A stretch of 64,000 bases of DNA from Sesamum alatum (Eukaryota; Streptophyta; Magnoliopsida; Lamiales; Pedaliaceae), in the NCBI GenBank assembly GCA_034509735.1, contig JACGWO010000010.1:2232001-2296000 (forward strand), written 5' to 3'. Shown piece by piece: positions 24,171 through 37,839 of this stretch; position 1 is the first letter of the stretch; every line of letters starts with the position of its first letter. Below the pieces are notes generated by a model, which saw only the letters and a list, made by a program, of their open reading frames with translations, did no database searches and was not told where the DNA came from. The translations under genes were made by a program, and so were the position numbers.

Positions 24171-24803
24171 ATATACCAAGAATGCATGTCATGAAAGTAA
24201 ATTTAAAAGCAAATTCTATAAATGCTTAGATGACCAAAATCAAATCCATAAGCCCAGAATTCCGGATCAAGAGTCTGCACAACACATCATTTATTCTGCT
24301 AGTAAAAGGACACTGACGATTGGTGATTAAATTACAATACAAAATTATAAATCCACAAACATTACGCAACTTGCAACTCAATCGGTGCAACGTGAGTCTT
24401 GTCGAACCTGGGACGATAGATTTTGCTGCAACTGGAAATATAAACTTTCTATAACAAAAGCAATACACGAATCACAGCGCGGTCGATCCAAACAGTAGCT
24501 CAAAACATATCTAACAAGTATTAGATCACACACATTCATCAATACAAAGTTTTTAAGTTTCGTCCCAATAGAGAGAAGTATGAAGAACTTGGCAAATATT
24601 TAGTATAACTATTGCGCCAACTAAAAATCGGAGATTAGGATAAAATGAAAGATGTAGACACACACTGCACGCAAAGAACAGTGAGATAACACCGAAAACG
24701 TGGTTTCTGACTCCAACAATGATGAGCCACTCTGATCAGTCAAGCACTATATGTTCATCTGCTTTTCTGTCCATCATACGAAAGCAACGTTTCTTGTTCA
24801 GAG

Positions 24804-27050
24804 CTAGGTTCGGACCTTCGATTTCTCAACGCCCCTCGGAGCTGTGAATCCAAAGGAAATACAATGAGACTTCCCTCAGGCAATTTATCACCAAATACTT
24901 TACTACATTTCTGTATAGACAGGATGCATGTGAACAAGATACGTCGTGGAGAGATATGGATAAAATGCTTCAACCAATCTCGTATGTGCTTCTTGGACAT
25001 TAATGGGACCTTGAGGAACCAGCATGCTCGAACAAGGCTAAAAGATTACAAGACAGCATCAGACAAAACCGAAAGAAATGCTTACCTAATCCAATAGCAT
25101 CAGAACCTTTCATAATCTTGAGCCTCTTGCATGAGGCGATGAACATCCTAAAACAGCAACATTTGTCAGTAACACAGTGACATGGTGAGAAACAATCAAT
25201 AAAAATAGAATATTTAACATGTGCCATCTAACTGAACTGAGTTTTCGACGAAAATTATATGTTTGTCAAACTTCCCAAGAATGTGTACAGCTGACCAACA
25301 AAACCATCTAATCATGATAAATTTCATATACCAGAAATTATAATATATTTCTAGCTTCTCAACCAATATTTACCAATCTAAGTACGGAGTTCAGAAATTC
25401 CTCACTTCAGAAAGATCAAAGGACTTTAACATTATTATGAAGCTGGTGGGGTGGTTAGTAGGAAAATATATGATTCTTATATAATTGTAGTCTATAATTT
25501 CAGAAAAAAACTGTATAGAGGGATCAAATAATTAACATAAAGGCATATGATACAGGAAAATAGATTAAAAATATGTCTGAGTATCTTTGGAAGATGGAGT
25601 CATGTGTCCTATGCACACTAATGGATAAAATTCCCCCGTTTAATTGATAATCACGAGGAAATATTAATTTAGATAACAGATAGCACCCATTAATAGCAAA
25701 GAGACCATAGTAAAGCGTGCAATACACTACTTCAAATACTAAACAACTAGTTCTCTAAGTAAGGCAGCTTCCTGTTTATCGCAAATATTTCACTTTTAGA
25801 ACTAATATGCAGGAGGCAGCAGTTGGCAACGCCTCTGCGTCGGCGGAGTGATTGATATTAGCCATTACTGCAAAGCAGAGACAGTAAGAAACTTACTCCC
25901 ATGGGACATCACCAACCAGCATCCAGTCCCCGTCCTTATCCTCATATGTCAGCACATATTCTGATCCATGAATAAGATCCTTCAACTTACTCTCACTCAG
26001 CGTTTCCCTGCTTGGAGCTCCCTGGGATCCACATTGTCCTGAACCCACAAGACCGTCATACCGTGTTGTAAGCTCTAAATCTGGAAACTAGATTGTAAGA
26101 ACAGCGTACCTATGATGAAACAGCTGAACATTTTCTCAAGGGCAGAAGAAAGTTCTTGATACGAGGAGTACGTTTTCAAATCCACCTTCCTCAGATAAGG
26201 AGCACCATCCATGCTGACCTTGACAAAAAGAGCGCCTGGACCTGGTTTACCGTCAACTTCATCATTGTTCTTTGAGGTTGAGGCCAGGGTATTTTTCCGA
26301 AAAGATCTGATGGGAGGCCAACCAACAACCTGTGCTCTGCAATTCACAACAGATGACAAATTCCCGTCTTAGTATTAGAACGACAACAACATACTATCTG
26401 AATATTTCCACTGTAATCTTTTAGGGCTTCAGCACTCACTTGGCAGCAGGTGCACTATTGGTGTTAGAACCATTTATCTTGGTGTCGCATTCTTGTGATG
26501 CTTTTCCTGGCACATCCGTTTTAATGATCGACTGAGTCCCGGATGACCTTTGGGAAAGCATATTACCAGCTAACTTGGATCCAGTATCAGAACCTGCACC
26601 ATTAAACATCCAATTTCCTTCAGTAAAGATGGTACTTTTGGATTCCGAAAATCCATCCACAGTGTCTGCAAAGCCTCTTTTGTTTCCAGAAACAACGTTC
26701 TTTGGTGACAACAAACAGATTCCATCCTTGGAAGGAACTAATGGAAACAACTGCTTTTCATCAAGCTTCACTGAGCTAAGTGGGGAAAAGTCTGGGTCTC
26801 GTTCAGGGGATTGGGATCCGGGAAGACCAAGCCTCAGTTCCGTGGCCTTCAGATTTAAATTGTTCTTGTTTTCTTCAGACACACTCGAGACCCCAGAGCT
26901 GTCCACCGAAGAACAATCAGACAATCCCAGATAGTTGCGTTCTTTCAAACCCAAGCCATTCTGAGAAACAGTGTCTACTGACGCTGAAGAAGACATCAAG
27001 GAAACATTACACTGATCTTGCCCCTCAACCCCCAACAGTGGTGGAGACAT
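24804..27050 (-). CDS. IAA9: Aux/IAA auxin-response repressor, IAA8/IAA9 type
   Basis: Five coding exons on the minus strand: 27050-26440, 26336-26110, 26038-25897, 25147-25086 and 24841-24804. All junctions are GT-AG and the frame closes exactly, giving 359 residues (IAA8/IAA9 are about 320-370). Domain I carries the EAR repressor core LRLGL (about 72-76). The TIR1/AFB degron [14 protein letters not shown] is at about 206-219. The PB1 dimerisation domain runs from about 239 ([20 protein letters not shown]) to the acidic [16 protein letters not shown] and [13 protein letters not shown] segments. The C-terminus ends KSKVRT. The protein recruits TOPLESS-type corepressors to ARF factors and is degraded when auxin bridges it to TIR1/AFB. 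The long spacer between domains I and II is typical of the IAA8/9/27 clade. The first in-frame ATG is used. Confidence 0.95.
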
Positions 27051-27083
27051 CAAGTTAAATTTTCTTTAAAATGCCGTCAAAAT

Positions 27084-28102
27084 CTGCAAAATCAGATAAT
27101 CCATTACTCAGGATCAGCTCAAAACCCATACACAGGACACATATTATACTGGAAGATCCTCATCCTGTGCTCTTATTCTGATTTTAGCAACTTAATAAGA
27201 ATGCGATCACCGCAGGAACTAAATTCTTAAACAAATAACAAAATAAAATTATTCAGTCCATGCTAACAACCACTAATGATTAAATGCCCGTACGAGTCAG
27301 AACGAGGATGAAACTCCAAGAATCATGGTGGTGTTGAACTTTTAGTTAGTGATTAGCATAGTATCACAAGTTCATTAAAAGGAAAAGATCGGCCTAATAA
27401 TCAAGCTGATTAATAGATTTCAGCACAACTATTTAGAGACACCCCATATAAACACTCCCTTTTCTAACCTTTAGACATAGAACAGTTCTTGAAAAGAATC
27501 GTCTCTGTTACCAGGGATAAAATTTGAAAACAAGGGAAAAACTTCTTACAAAATAATACTAAACATCGTTGGAGGTTTTGAGCAAACAAACAGTTGAATC
27601 AACATAAAACAGTGAAAAGGAAAAAACAGAAATCATTCTGCATCAACTCACCACAAAACAAAAGGGTTTTCTACACAGAAACAAAAGGGTTTTGACAATG
27701 TTTTTCATAACTAGGTAGTTTTCAACTTTGCATGGGAAAAAATGAAAAATATGAGAAAATACACAGAGCCCAGATAAAGTACCTCTTAGAAGATCGATAA
27801 TCAAGGAGAAAGAACCCATTAAATAGTAAAAATGTTTACTCTACTCCCCAAAAGAGGACGAGAAAAAACAGCCCAGAAACTAGAAATATCAAAGAAGATC
27901 CACAAGACTAGCTGCAAAACCATGCTCATACTTCAAAAACATAAGAAAACGAAACAAAAATGCCAAAATTTAACAAGATCTAAGCTCTATTTCACCAATA
28001 CAAAGCTCAAACTAGAAAAACAACTCGCATAACCCAAGAACCAAAAAAAACAAAAAAAAGTGTTTCTTAGCTGACAAAAATTGCATGCGCGCAAGAACAT
28101 AC
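27084..28102 (-). other. 5' UTR intron of the Aux/IAA gene
   Basis: Read on the minus strand, a leader exon ends CTTCAG followed by GTATGT (28102-28101) and the acceptor is TTTGCAG (AG at 27085-27084), leaving about 33 bases of leader before the ATG at 27050. The interval is A-rich on the plus strand (T-rich in the gene sense) with no coding potential. Leader introns of this kind are known in IAA8/IAA9 genes and often raise expression (inference here). Confidence 0.7.
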
Positions 28103-28275
28103 CTGAAGATCAATTAATCAAGAGCAGCAGCAAGAAAAGATAGCTTAAAAGAAGATGAAGATTCAGAGCTTTGTATTAACAAACTGTAGGAAAAGCAGGG
28201 GACGACGCAACGCAGAGAGAATATTATCAAGGCCCCTCCATTCAAGCAGAAAGCTAAAAACAAAAGCAAGAGAGA
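28103..28275 (-). promoter_or_regulatory. Leader exon and core promoter side of the Aux/IAA gene
   Basis: Minus-strand leader upstream of the 28102 donor, containing a CT-rich tract at about 28268-28288 (plus-strand AGAGAGAG). No clean TATA box is visible; a weak A/T stretch lies at 28345-28358. No TGTCTC auxin-response core was seen in 28275-28600. Confidence 0.45.
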
Positions 28276-29976
28276 GAGAGAGATGAGAGAGAAAGAGCTG
28301 TCTTTGTTTTTCTTCGGCCGAGAAACTCGAAGCTGAGCACGAGTGATAAATTAAAAAAACGCCAAAACAGGGGCAGAACCGGAATTACTCGTATAAAGTT
28401 TAGCTTTTACGAGGATTCAATCAACGGCTGGGATTGACTGCCGAAACCGAATCCTGACCGTTCAGGACGTGCATAGAAATATAATTACCCGTCGTTATTG
28501 CAGTGTGGTAAATGGTGACAGCCTATTATGCCTTTTTACAGTTTCTTGAGGACAGTGTTCTGGCATTGCGTGTAGAATGACATAACTGCCCTTGTGTAAG
28601 TTCGTAATGGCAAATGTGTCCCTTTTTGACTTGGGTACTTTTTCTTTTTTGTTTGAAGGCAAAAAGGGCATTTTACCTGATGAAACGAAAGCTCAGTAAA
28701 AATTAAAAAAAAGGTCAATTGTTTTTTTTCTTTTTTTCGGATATTTTGGTAAAAAAAACAAGGCAGCTGGGGCTTCTGTGAGATTCGGAGGGATTTCCTT
28801 TTTTTTTTGGCATATTATGAAAACAACCCCCAAACTTTTTTACTCATTACATTTATGTTGTCGTACTATTTTCTACGTTGTGAAAGTAATTCACATGTGG
28901 AGATTTTTTTTTATTAAAATTTAGTACGAATTTTGGAAGATTTCAATTTTTTGTACAATTTAGAAAAAAACTCAATTTTTTTAATCACATATTTGATCGA
29001 AATTTTTGATATGATGTGCTGATGATACTATTGTGAGGAGTCGTACTCAAATCGAATACTGATAATTTCAGATACTCTCTGAACACGCATATGATGATTC
29101 AGAAAATATCCAAAATTCCAAAGAATCAACAAAAAAGACATCTAACAAAAATCTGCGATAAAATATTATCATTTTTTCTTAGAACCATCCAAAAAATTTA
29201 ATCAAAAAAAAATGTTTACCCGAAAGATTAATTTTCTCTATAACTTTTTTTCTTTAATTATAAAGACAAATAAAATTATTCATATAACAGAATAATTAAT
29301 GATACATCTCTATGCAATATAGTTCATGGGCATTATGGTAATTTGGAGAGGTCTGGGATAACAACAGTCATTGGGATTAGATTTATTTGCCGCAAGAGAA
29401 ATGAAGCTGTACAGTATACAGGTCTATGTTTGGCCCAAAGGACTGTCACAATTAGTGCAATTGATGCTTAGCTTATAATGAAATGACCAAAATACCCCAA
29501 ATTCAACCACGCGTGGTTTTTCTCTTCACACCAACTGACCAACTCCATGATAATAAGCCTTTGTCGTTGGCCCGTCATTTTACCTACAAGGGTAACTTGG
29601 GAATTAAAATCAAATTGCATGATTATTTTTTATTTTTTCTTAAAGAAAAATAATTTATTAGAAATATTGATTATATTAAAAGAAGGGAATAGAATTTATT
29701 TTTTGTAGAAAAATATTTAAAGTGAAAAAGAGAGGTAGAGGGGCAAAATGGGAAGAAGTGGGAGTCACGCAAAGGGTATTGTGGAATTGGGAGGGGACAG
29801 AGGAAAAGAGGGGGTGAGAATTTTGTGATTCTTTTTGGGGGGACAAGAAAGCGCCAATTCAACTTCTTTTGTCGCCTCCAAAACCCAACACGTTTTTTTC
29901 ATATAATTAATTTATACATTTGCTACATGTATGCATAAAACCTAGTTTTTCTCTTCTAATTAAGTTTTTTTTTTTT

Positions 29977-30360
29977 AATTACAATCACCTCTCTACTGAT
30001 ATTTGATATAATTATGGGTATTTTTTATTATTTTAAAATTTAAAAATACCCACTGATTATTGTAACCATTTAATATATAATTCATTTTTATGGATGAAAT
30101 AACCAAAATACCCTTATGCCAATTAAATTATGTTTTTAGATTTTCTAAATTTTTTTGGATAAAAATGCATAGGGATTTTTTTTTTTTTTTTGAATGGAGG
30201 AGCAATATTTTAATTTGTCTCTGCTGATTTTTCTATAATTAAAAAAAATAAAGGACAAAATGGATGATTCCAGGCTCTTGTAAAATTCGGGGGTATTTGT
30301 AAACAATAAGAGGGAATTCGTGATTATGTCATACCTAAAGGGAAGTCGTTGTAATTCACC
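29977..30360. repeat. Worn fold-back element related to 62.4 kb
   Basis: Shares with the 62414-62847 element the left wording (AATTACAATC...CCTCTC, then GATATAATTA), the central phrase ACCAAAATACCCTTATGCC, and the right wording ending GTAATTCACCCT. The ends are too altered to read a TSD. Confidence 0.5.
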
Positions 30361-30791
30361 CTATGTTTTTTCTTTCTTGTTTTTCCCTCTTGTCTTTATT
30401 TTTTTAAACGATAATTAAATAATTAGGCCAATCTTTCATGAAACTAAATAATTCATAAGTTCGATCAATAGTTAAATATTCCATCAATATATCAATATAA
30501 ATAAAATAAAAAATTACAATAAATTCATATAAAATAAGATAAATATCAACACGTTTAGTGCGATTTATGACCGTGAATTTATTTATGGGACTTTCATCGT
30601 AACCATTAAGTTAAAACATTATGGATTTTTTCTTTTGTCTTGTTAGATGCTTAAATTGGAATTTATAACTTTGATCCTTATATCGACACGTGCTTTCATA
30701 ATTTAATAGAATTGTTTTTTTTTCCCTCTTTTTTTTTATGTTTTATTGAATCAATTTTAATGCAATAAATAGGTTGAACGAGGAATATGCG

Positions 30792-30885
30792 AATGTAAAT
30801 CATGTATAAAATTGTAGGCCATTAAAAATGTGTTTGTTTTTTAATTAGGATAAATGTAAATCATGTATAAAATTGTAGGCCATTA
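30792..30885. repeat. 33-bp direct repeat pair
   Basis: A 33-bp unit containing AAATCATGTATAAAATTGTA is present exactly at 30792-30824 and 30853-30885, with 28 bp between. No element ends are visible around them. It may be a local slippage or a gene-conversion duplication. Confidence 0.8.
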
Positions 30886-33617
30886 CAATAGTGGAAGTTA
30901 ATGCTAAATATGTGGATCTTATATTGACAAAAAAAATAGAGGTAAAGTAGAAAAATAAATTCAACTAAATTGGTTATAGGATTTACAAGGGCCGTTTATA
31001 TTATTGTATGTGCGTTTTTCATTTCATCCAATTCTCGTGACTATCATTTATTAATCAGGCATGAATCGATAACTTGGTGTGACGATCAAATATTTTTTTC
31101 AATCTTGTTATTTGACGAAATGTTCCTCCCTCGTCATCATCTCTCGTAATATATACTATAAGGCTTTTAATATTAACAATTATATTTTCAATAAACGTAC
31201 ACAATTTTACAAAAATATGAACCAGATTGCTATCATTTGCCGTAGAAAGACAAAGGACTACAAGTAAATTAAATATATTAAACTTTATAGTGTTTTATTT
31301 TACCGCAACTGCTCCCATCTGGATGATAGTAATGTATTCAACTATTTTATTATAAGGAAAACGTTTTAATTTATTGTTTTGCAAAAAGAAGGTTAATGAT
31401 ATTAAATTTGAGTCTGAAGTTGAAAGGAAAAATGATAATTAATTATTTGTAAAATAAAATAAATGAAGGAATAATTAAAGAAAAAGAGATGATTAGTAAT
31501 GGTTTGGGTTTGGTGGCACAAGAATCATTAGCTGCCACTTAGCTTTGCACGCTTCCTCTTTTATTCAACTCTATCATTAATTTTGCCAATTTCCTCTTAA
31601 GTCACTCATCGCACTTAATTTCTCTAATCTCCCCCCCAATACACACCTTAAATTAATATTTATTTTAATTACTATTTTAAATTGAAAATTAAAAATAAAA
31701 ATATAAACAAATAGACTATTAAAACTCCTACTAATTTCTCACCAAATACCATACCTAATCCAAACATTATGTCTTGATAACGATAATTATATGTAGAAAT
31801 GAAAAAAACAAGATTTACTTAAATATTTAGAGGTTGTTTACTTTGTATGATGCGTCGGGATCGAATGAGAAATTTGGATTTATTCATGTTTAAACATCGT
31901 TTACTTTGTATGATTTGGGTTCGCAAAAAATTCCACAAACCCTACGAAGCTCGAGATTAGCCCAACTACACCATCCAGGCTGGGGGGCCAAGATTACTCC
32001 AATGTTCTTTTGCCTTACTGTCCCTGTTTTTTGAAAAAAAAAAAAAAAAAGAAGCTGATTTGTTGTTTAAAAAAATAGACAAATAAAAATATAAATACTT
32101 GAAACTTTAAAATGAAATGAGTAACTAATGAATAGTTTGGAATTTAAAATTAAAATAATCAATAAACATAAAAATATAAAAGTATACTTAGTATCAAGAT
32201 GAATTTTAAATCTTTCAGGTAAAGATAAATAATCTAACACTTGTCTATATAAACTAAAAATAAAAAAAATACTTTTTTAATGGCATAATAAAAATCAAAG
32301 AGACTATTCAAATACGTGGATAAATGAGTTTACTTGGATAGCTTTTACGTATAAGTTTTATTATGTATAGATTTAAAATATATCTTTGTTGAATAGTAGT
32401 AAATAATAAATTATTTTTAAACAAAATAATTAAGTAATTTTAAATTTAAATTAATCAATTCAAATATAATATTACATAATAAAATAAATAAAAACAAATA
32501 ACCGACACGCAGTATATAACAATAAATTATTACACGGTAAACATTTATCCATATTCATGAAATTTGAACCCATAGCACAGTAAATCAATCATCTAAATTT
32601 ACATGAATTATTTTTAGATCGTTTAAAAAAAACAACAGCAAAATGACATAGTGCAAGACACCAAAGTAAGACTTCTTAATTTGAATCATCATTACATTAG
32701 ATTAACAAAGTGTTTAATCACTCTTTTTTTTTTAAAAAAAAATAATTACATTAAATTTGAAAGAATAGAAAATGAGGAAATAATTAAAGTTTTGAATAAG
32801 AATGAAAAAAGTGGAATGGATGGATACTGCGGGGGAGTGGCACGACATGGGGGACCCACCCAATGCCGGTGGACCTCCTTTTTTGCCGCTCACCCTTCCT
32901 AACTCCAACCACGGTTCGCCTTTAACTAACCATAGTTAACTTCCTCAAATCATTTGATTTGTTTTGGCCAATAAAAAGGGTTATACATACTTCTCTCGAG
33001 ACTTGTACAGTTACCCATTGAGTATCCTCAGCCAATAATTAGCTGACACGTTATGGCTCTGCTCTCCCATTGGCATGGCCTCACTGACACTCAAACATGG
33101 CAAATTTATTATTGTCTGAAATTTTTTGGTTTGGGTAACCTCATAACTTCTATTTTTTAATTGACCACTACTTATCATTTAATTCTCACAATTTTATAAC
33201 CTATATAATTCACAAGAATTGGGATGTCCATATCATCATTTATACAAATATCTAAAAAAAAAAAAAAATCTTTTTTCACAGTCAAACGACGATTTATAAT
33301 ATCGTTATACTAATATTTTATTGTCATGATACCCTTAAATTAAATTTTTTTTTTTATTTTATTCATAAGATGTAACGTGTTTATTCATATATTTTATTAT
33401 GATTTATTATAAATTTTAATTTATAAAAAATTATTTATTATATGTCTACATAAACCACGTACCATAATGCTTTAGTATAAGTGAATAATTCTGAGTGCAT
33501 GAGCGATAATTAGTGAAGTTCAATGTGCGAAGCCCACTTCAGTGTTCAGAGTTGGCCTATGGGCTTCATGAGGCACATGGCCCATGAGATTGATATAATA
33601 TAGTAAGTTTCTTTATA

Positions 33618-33877
33618 GGCTAAATTACGTTTACACCCCCCTAAAATTAGATCAAAATACACAAATACTCCTTATTTTCTGCGAAGTTATAGTTACACTC
33701 CATGAGGTTATGGTTGTAATTACAAATACACCTCCTATTAAAAAGTAAATCTTACACGAACACTGCATAAAAATATTACGCTAACACACCTCATAAAGTG
33801 TTGCTGTAAGTTTGTAAAAAATAGGAGATATTTATGCATTAGGACTTAATATCAGATGATGTCAATGTAATTTATCC
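33618..33877. mobile_element. Small fold-back element
   Basis: About 260 bp beginning GGCTAAATTACG and ending in inverted orientation TAATTTATCC, with the internal inverted words ACACAAATACTCC and GGAGATATTTATGC. Flanked by TTTATA on both sides (33612-33617, 33878-33883), though a full 9-bp TSD is not seen. A close relative is at 56961-57495. Confidence 0.55.
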
Positions 33878-36800
33878 TTTATAAGAATATTATAAGTTTG
33901 TTAAATTATTATAAGATGCAAACAAAATCCCGATAATACATCTATTTCACTTACTATTTCGTAAAAAGAAAAAAAAAAGTCAAAATCATTTAATTGGAGG
34001 AATATAGAGACTTTGAATAATACCATTATATTAAATCTAAGTCCCCCAGAGTAATTAATTTGGTCTGTCAGATGCGAAATTCCTAAAATATTTGATTTTT
34101 TTAATTGTATTTCTTCACTATTTTCCACCCATATTTATATATATTTTATTTCTTTATCTCGCACACACACCAAATATGCTCTATTCTCCATTAAAATAAA
34201 ATCTGTAACTCGAATGTGGCGGTCCAGTTATTGGTGCAACGGACCGGAGTCACCGGACCAATACTTGCCCCAAAAGGCCCATTCCTAACTTTGCAAAACA
34301 ATTTTCATATCTAATTTTTCAATTATAAAATCATTTTAATTTCAGAGTCATTCTATTTATGGTACTAAAAAATTGCAGAAAATGAAGTTGGAAGAAAACA
34401 ATGAATAATATTTATAGGTAAGAATAATTACTGTTTTTTTGAACATATGCATTCCCTAAAATGTTTAATGTTGATAGATTTTTGGTAAGAATAAAGGGCA
34501 AATAGAGTGGAAAAAGACTTGAGATAGCAGCAGTGGAGGGACCACCCAAAGGTAATAATATTGATGATTCAGATTTTGAAAATGAGTGGATAAAGAACAA
34601 AACTTGTACCCCCAAAGCCAAAAGTTGCCTTGCCTCACACCAAGTGCTAATCCAGCACATTTTGCTAGACTTTTTCCCTTTAGAGGAAAAAGGAAAAGGG
34701 CCCACTTGTTTAATTCTCACTTATGAATTTTTAAGACATTGAAATTAGCACATTCATTGGACATAATTTTCACACTAATCACACTAAAGTTCTAATATTT
34801 GGTGATTACTTGTGTGTTTTGATTCAAACTTGAAATAGATGTCTTTTTTGTAGTTGTAGATAAGAGTGTCATATGACTCCTAAAGCAATTCGTTTCATTC
34901 AGAGTATCTGTATTACAGTTAATGTGTTTTTATATACAAAGAATTTGAGGGGACTTTCGAGATAATTCAAGTCTTCTTGAGTAAGCTATTAATTCTAATC
35001 ACAAATGCATTTTTATGAATCTTCCATCAAGTAGTATAAATAAACATTGGTGGTTAAAGACAAGGGTAGAGAACCAAGTTCACTTACTATTCTTGCTCCT
35101 CTTTTACTCATCTAGCCAACTTCGATCAATATAGCCTATCCGTTCGCCAAATTCCCAAGTAAATATGATTAATATTCCTTCAATCACCAATCCCTTAACC
35201 CTCGTACCAGACTAACAATATGTAACACTAGTACACTTGGATCGACCACATCAACATGACTTGTATCAATGCGTTGATTCGTACACGATTCAAATTAGTT
35301 ATGATCAATTCAAAAAGAAGGCAGATATTTCTTGGCTTTCTAAGGATGTTTTAGTCTTTAACTTGAGTAATCTGTTTGGATCCCACATCAGGTTACATCC
35401 GTTTGCTCTTTCAAACTAACAAGATTCCTCCAGAAATAAGGTTGTCCGAATTTGGAAATTCTAGTGTTGCTAGGAGCAACATAGTACTAGATAAGAGGAT
35501 AAAACTTTACCCAAAATACAAAAGATTAGCTATTGAAGAATATGGTGTATGTGTGCACCATTCAAAGTGAACAGCAGCTAAGCAAAGCAACATTTTCACC
35601 TCCCATTCTTGCAAGTAGGAGGCCATACTCATTACTAGTTGTGATGGTCTATAGCTGGAAAAGACTCGATTCCATCGACCATGAAACGAAAACGACCAAA
35701 TTATCTGGCTAAGTAATTTAAACCACGTTACGACTATACTTGTCAATCTAGTAGAAATATCTGTAGTAAGTCCACTAATTACTACATAATTTAAACGAAC
35801 AAACTCAAGTGTCTGTGTGCTGGATATATATTATGCTTGAACTAATTGAGCGTAACAAAATTCCGACTTCACAACACTCGTTTCAATAGGGTTCGAGAAG
35901 GCTTGTAAGTCGTTGATATGTAACAAAATTCCGACTTATTAATTAATCACATAATGAGTAATTTATACTCAAATGATTGTGTTTACTATATGATGAAAAC
36001 TTTTCCTGCTCCACTTGAATATAACCTAAATTGATCACGTCATAAAATGAACCAAACATCATTAGAAAAAAAAAAAAAAAAAGAATTGATAACTTGGGTG
36101 AAGATGTACTAATCAAGTGGGTGTATGGGATGGTGCATGGTGGACCAATTTCAACAGCTCAAACACTGCAAGGAAGGAAGTGGGAAATTGGGAAAGGATC
36201 ATACAACAACTCAAGTTATCATCAATATGTTTTGGCTTACGTAAGAGAGATGGATAAAAGAAAACTTGGTCTGTAGCAGTCTTATTCTTTTAGACTTAGA
36301 AATCGCATGTCTATGGACCAATGTGGAAAATCTTATTACAATCATATCGAGGTTTGCAATTCGCTCGGTGTCTCGTTACATAAGTTATTGTTGCTCTAAT
36401 TTTTTATGAGCCCCACAATTTCATTATGGAAAGACAACTCGCAGACTTAGAGTCACTTCAACTCTTTATTTGCAATCAATGTGGAACGTTTGTCTATGTT
36501 AGACATATACATCCGACCTTTTGTGTAGACGTTTCAAAGTTGCATTCCTTGAATGCAAAATTTTCCAACATCAAAGTACTGTGTGTCCCTACTCACCGGC
36601 CCCCTCCCCACACCTACCCACCCCCCAAAAAATAAAATATGTATTGAAAGTTTTAATTTATTTCTCACTTGTAAGATACCAAAATAGTAGTGAAGTGAAT
36701 GCAGTTCTAATTGTGCTTTGTCTTGTCTCATTTCTCATCATACAGATATTTCATTTCTGCCCTTTTGGAACTTGAAGAGTCGTGACAACAATCTGGATTA

Positions 36801-37414
36801 ATGCCCTTTTGTTCATTTAAGACATACATTTAGAGAAATTTCCGAGGACGAGAAATTAAAAATACTTGTTGTCTGCTTCAACTCTCACTCTATGTTCCTC
36901 AGATGAATTTTGTCTTAAGTAATGAAATTAGAGTACAAAACACACGATAATCATGTGTGTTTCCTCATCCACTGATCACTAATTTCATAATTAGGACACG
37001 CCTTTAACTTCTAATCTACACACGCACAACCAAATTAAGAACAAAATTACTAAAAAGCTGGAGTTTTATCGTTGTTGTAATGATGGACTGGAGACTGGTG
37101 TCCGGGCAGGCAAACGAAAACAAAAGCAACAACCTACAAGAAACCAACTACAGCAACAGCTCATAACCAGCAACTTTCCAGATTTTCCCACTTGCTTTCC
37201 CATTCCACCAACAAATTCCATTTTCATTTCATTTTTTATTTTCTTATTATTTTGTGTAAAATTTCATATTATATGTAAATATATTTAAAAAGTTATTTTT
37301 ATAATCAAAATGTGTGTATTTTGAATAGAATATTGATGTAGGGTCGAACAGAACATTCATTAAGACAAAAAGCTCTCACACGTTCAGGAAATTACTAGAT
37401 ACTCTATTATCTTA

Positions 37415-37671
37415 GGGATAATTACCCTTTATTTATGTTCTATTTATAAAAAAGTATCCATATCTTTTAAAAAATTACACATACATCCACATTTATATAA
37501 ATCACCCCTATTTTTTCAAAAGTTACACATACACATTTTAAAAATGTCAACATAATTACACAAACTACCCATATATTTTGACTGACATGGGCGGTTTATT
37601 TAATTAAACAAAAGACAAGAATAATTTCTGCAAATAAATCATAGACCATGAGTTGTAAATATAATTATCCC
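37415..37671. mobile_element. 257-bp Mutator-like fold-back MITE
   Basis: Begins GGGATAATTACC and ends ATAATTATCCC. Flanked by ATTATCTTA and TTTATCTTA, a 9-bp TSD with one mismatch. A worn relative lies at about 47.82-48.08 kb, sharing AAAATTACACATACA-like words and the GACTGACATGG/ACTGTCAGGAATGG centre. Confidence 0.7.
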
Positions 37672-37839
37672 TTTATCTTATATTGATAAAGCTCAATATT
37701 CCACATTATTACAGGGATTTTTTTACTCAAACCAATTTTGGCTGAACAAATCAACCACAGAGCAACTATGATACACTTGCCATTTGATTAGTCATTATTC
37801 CTTAATTATACATTAATCACACGACAAGTATATTGCACT

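Noticed and set aside
35237..35746. Overlapping short frames at 35.2-35.7 kb
   Set aside because: Composition is mixed on both strands, frames overlap without a consistent choice, and none resembles a plant protein.
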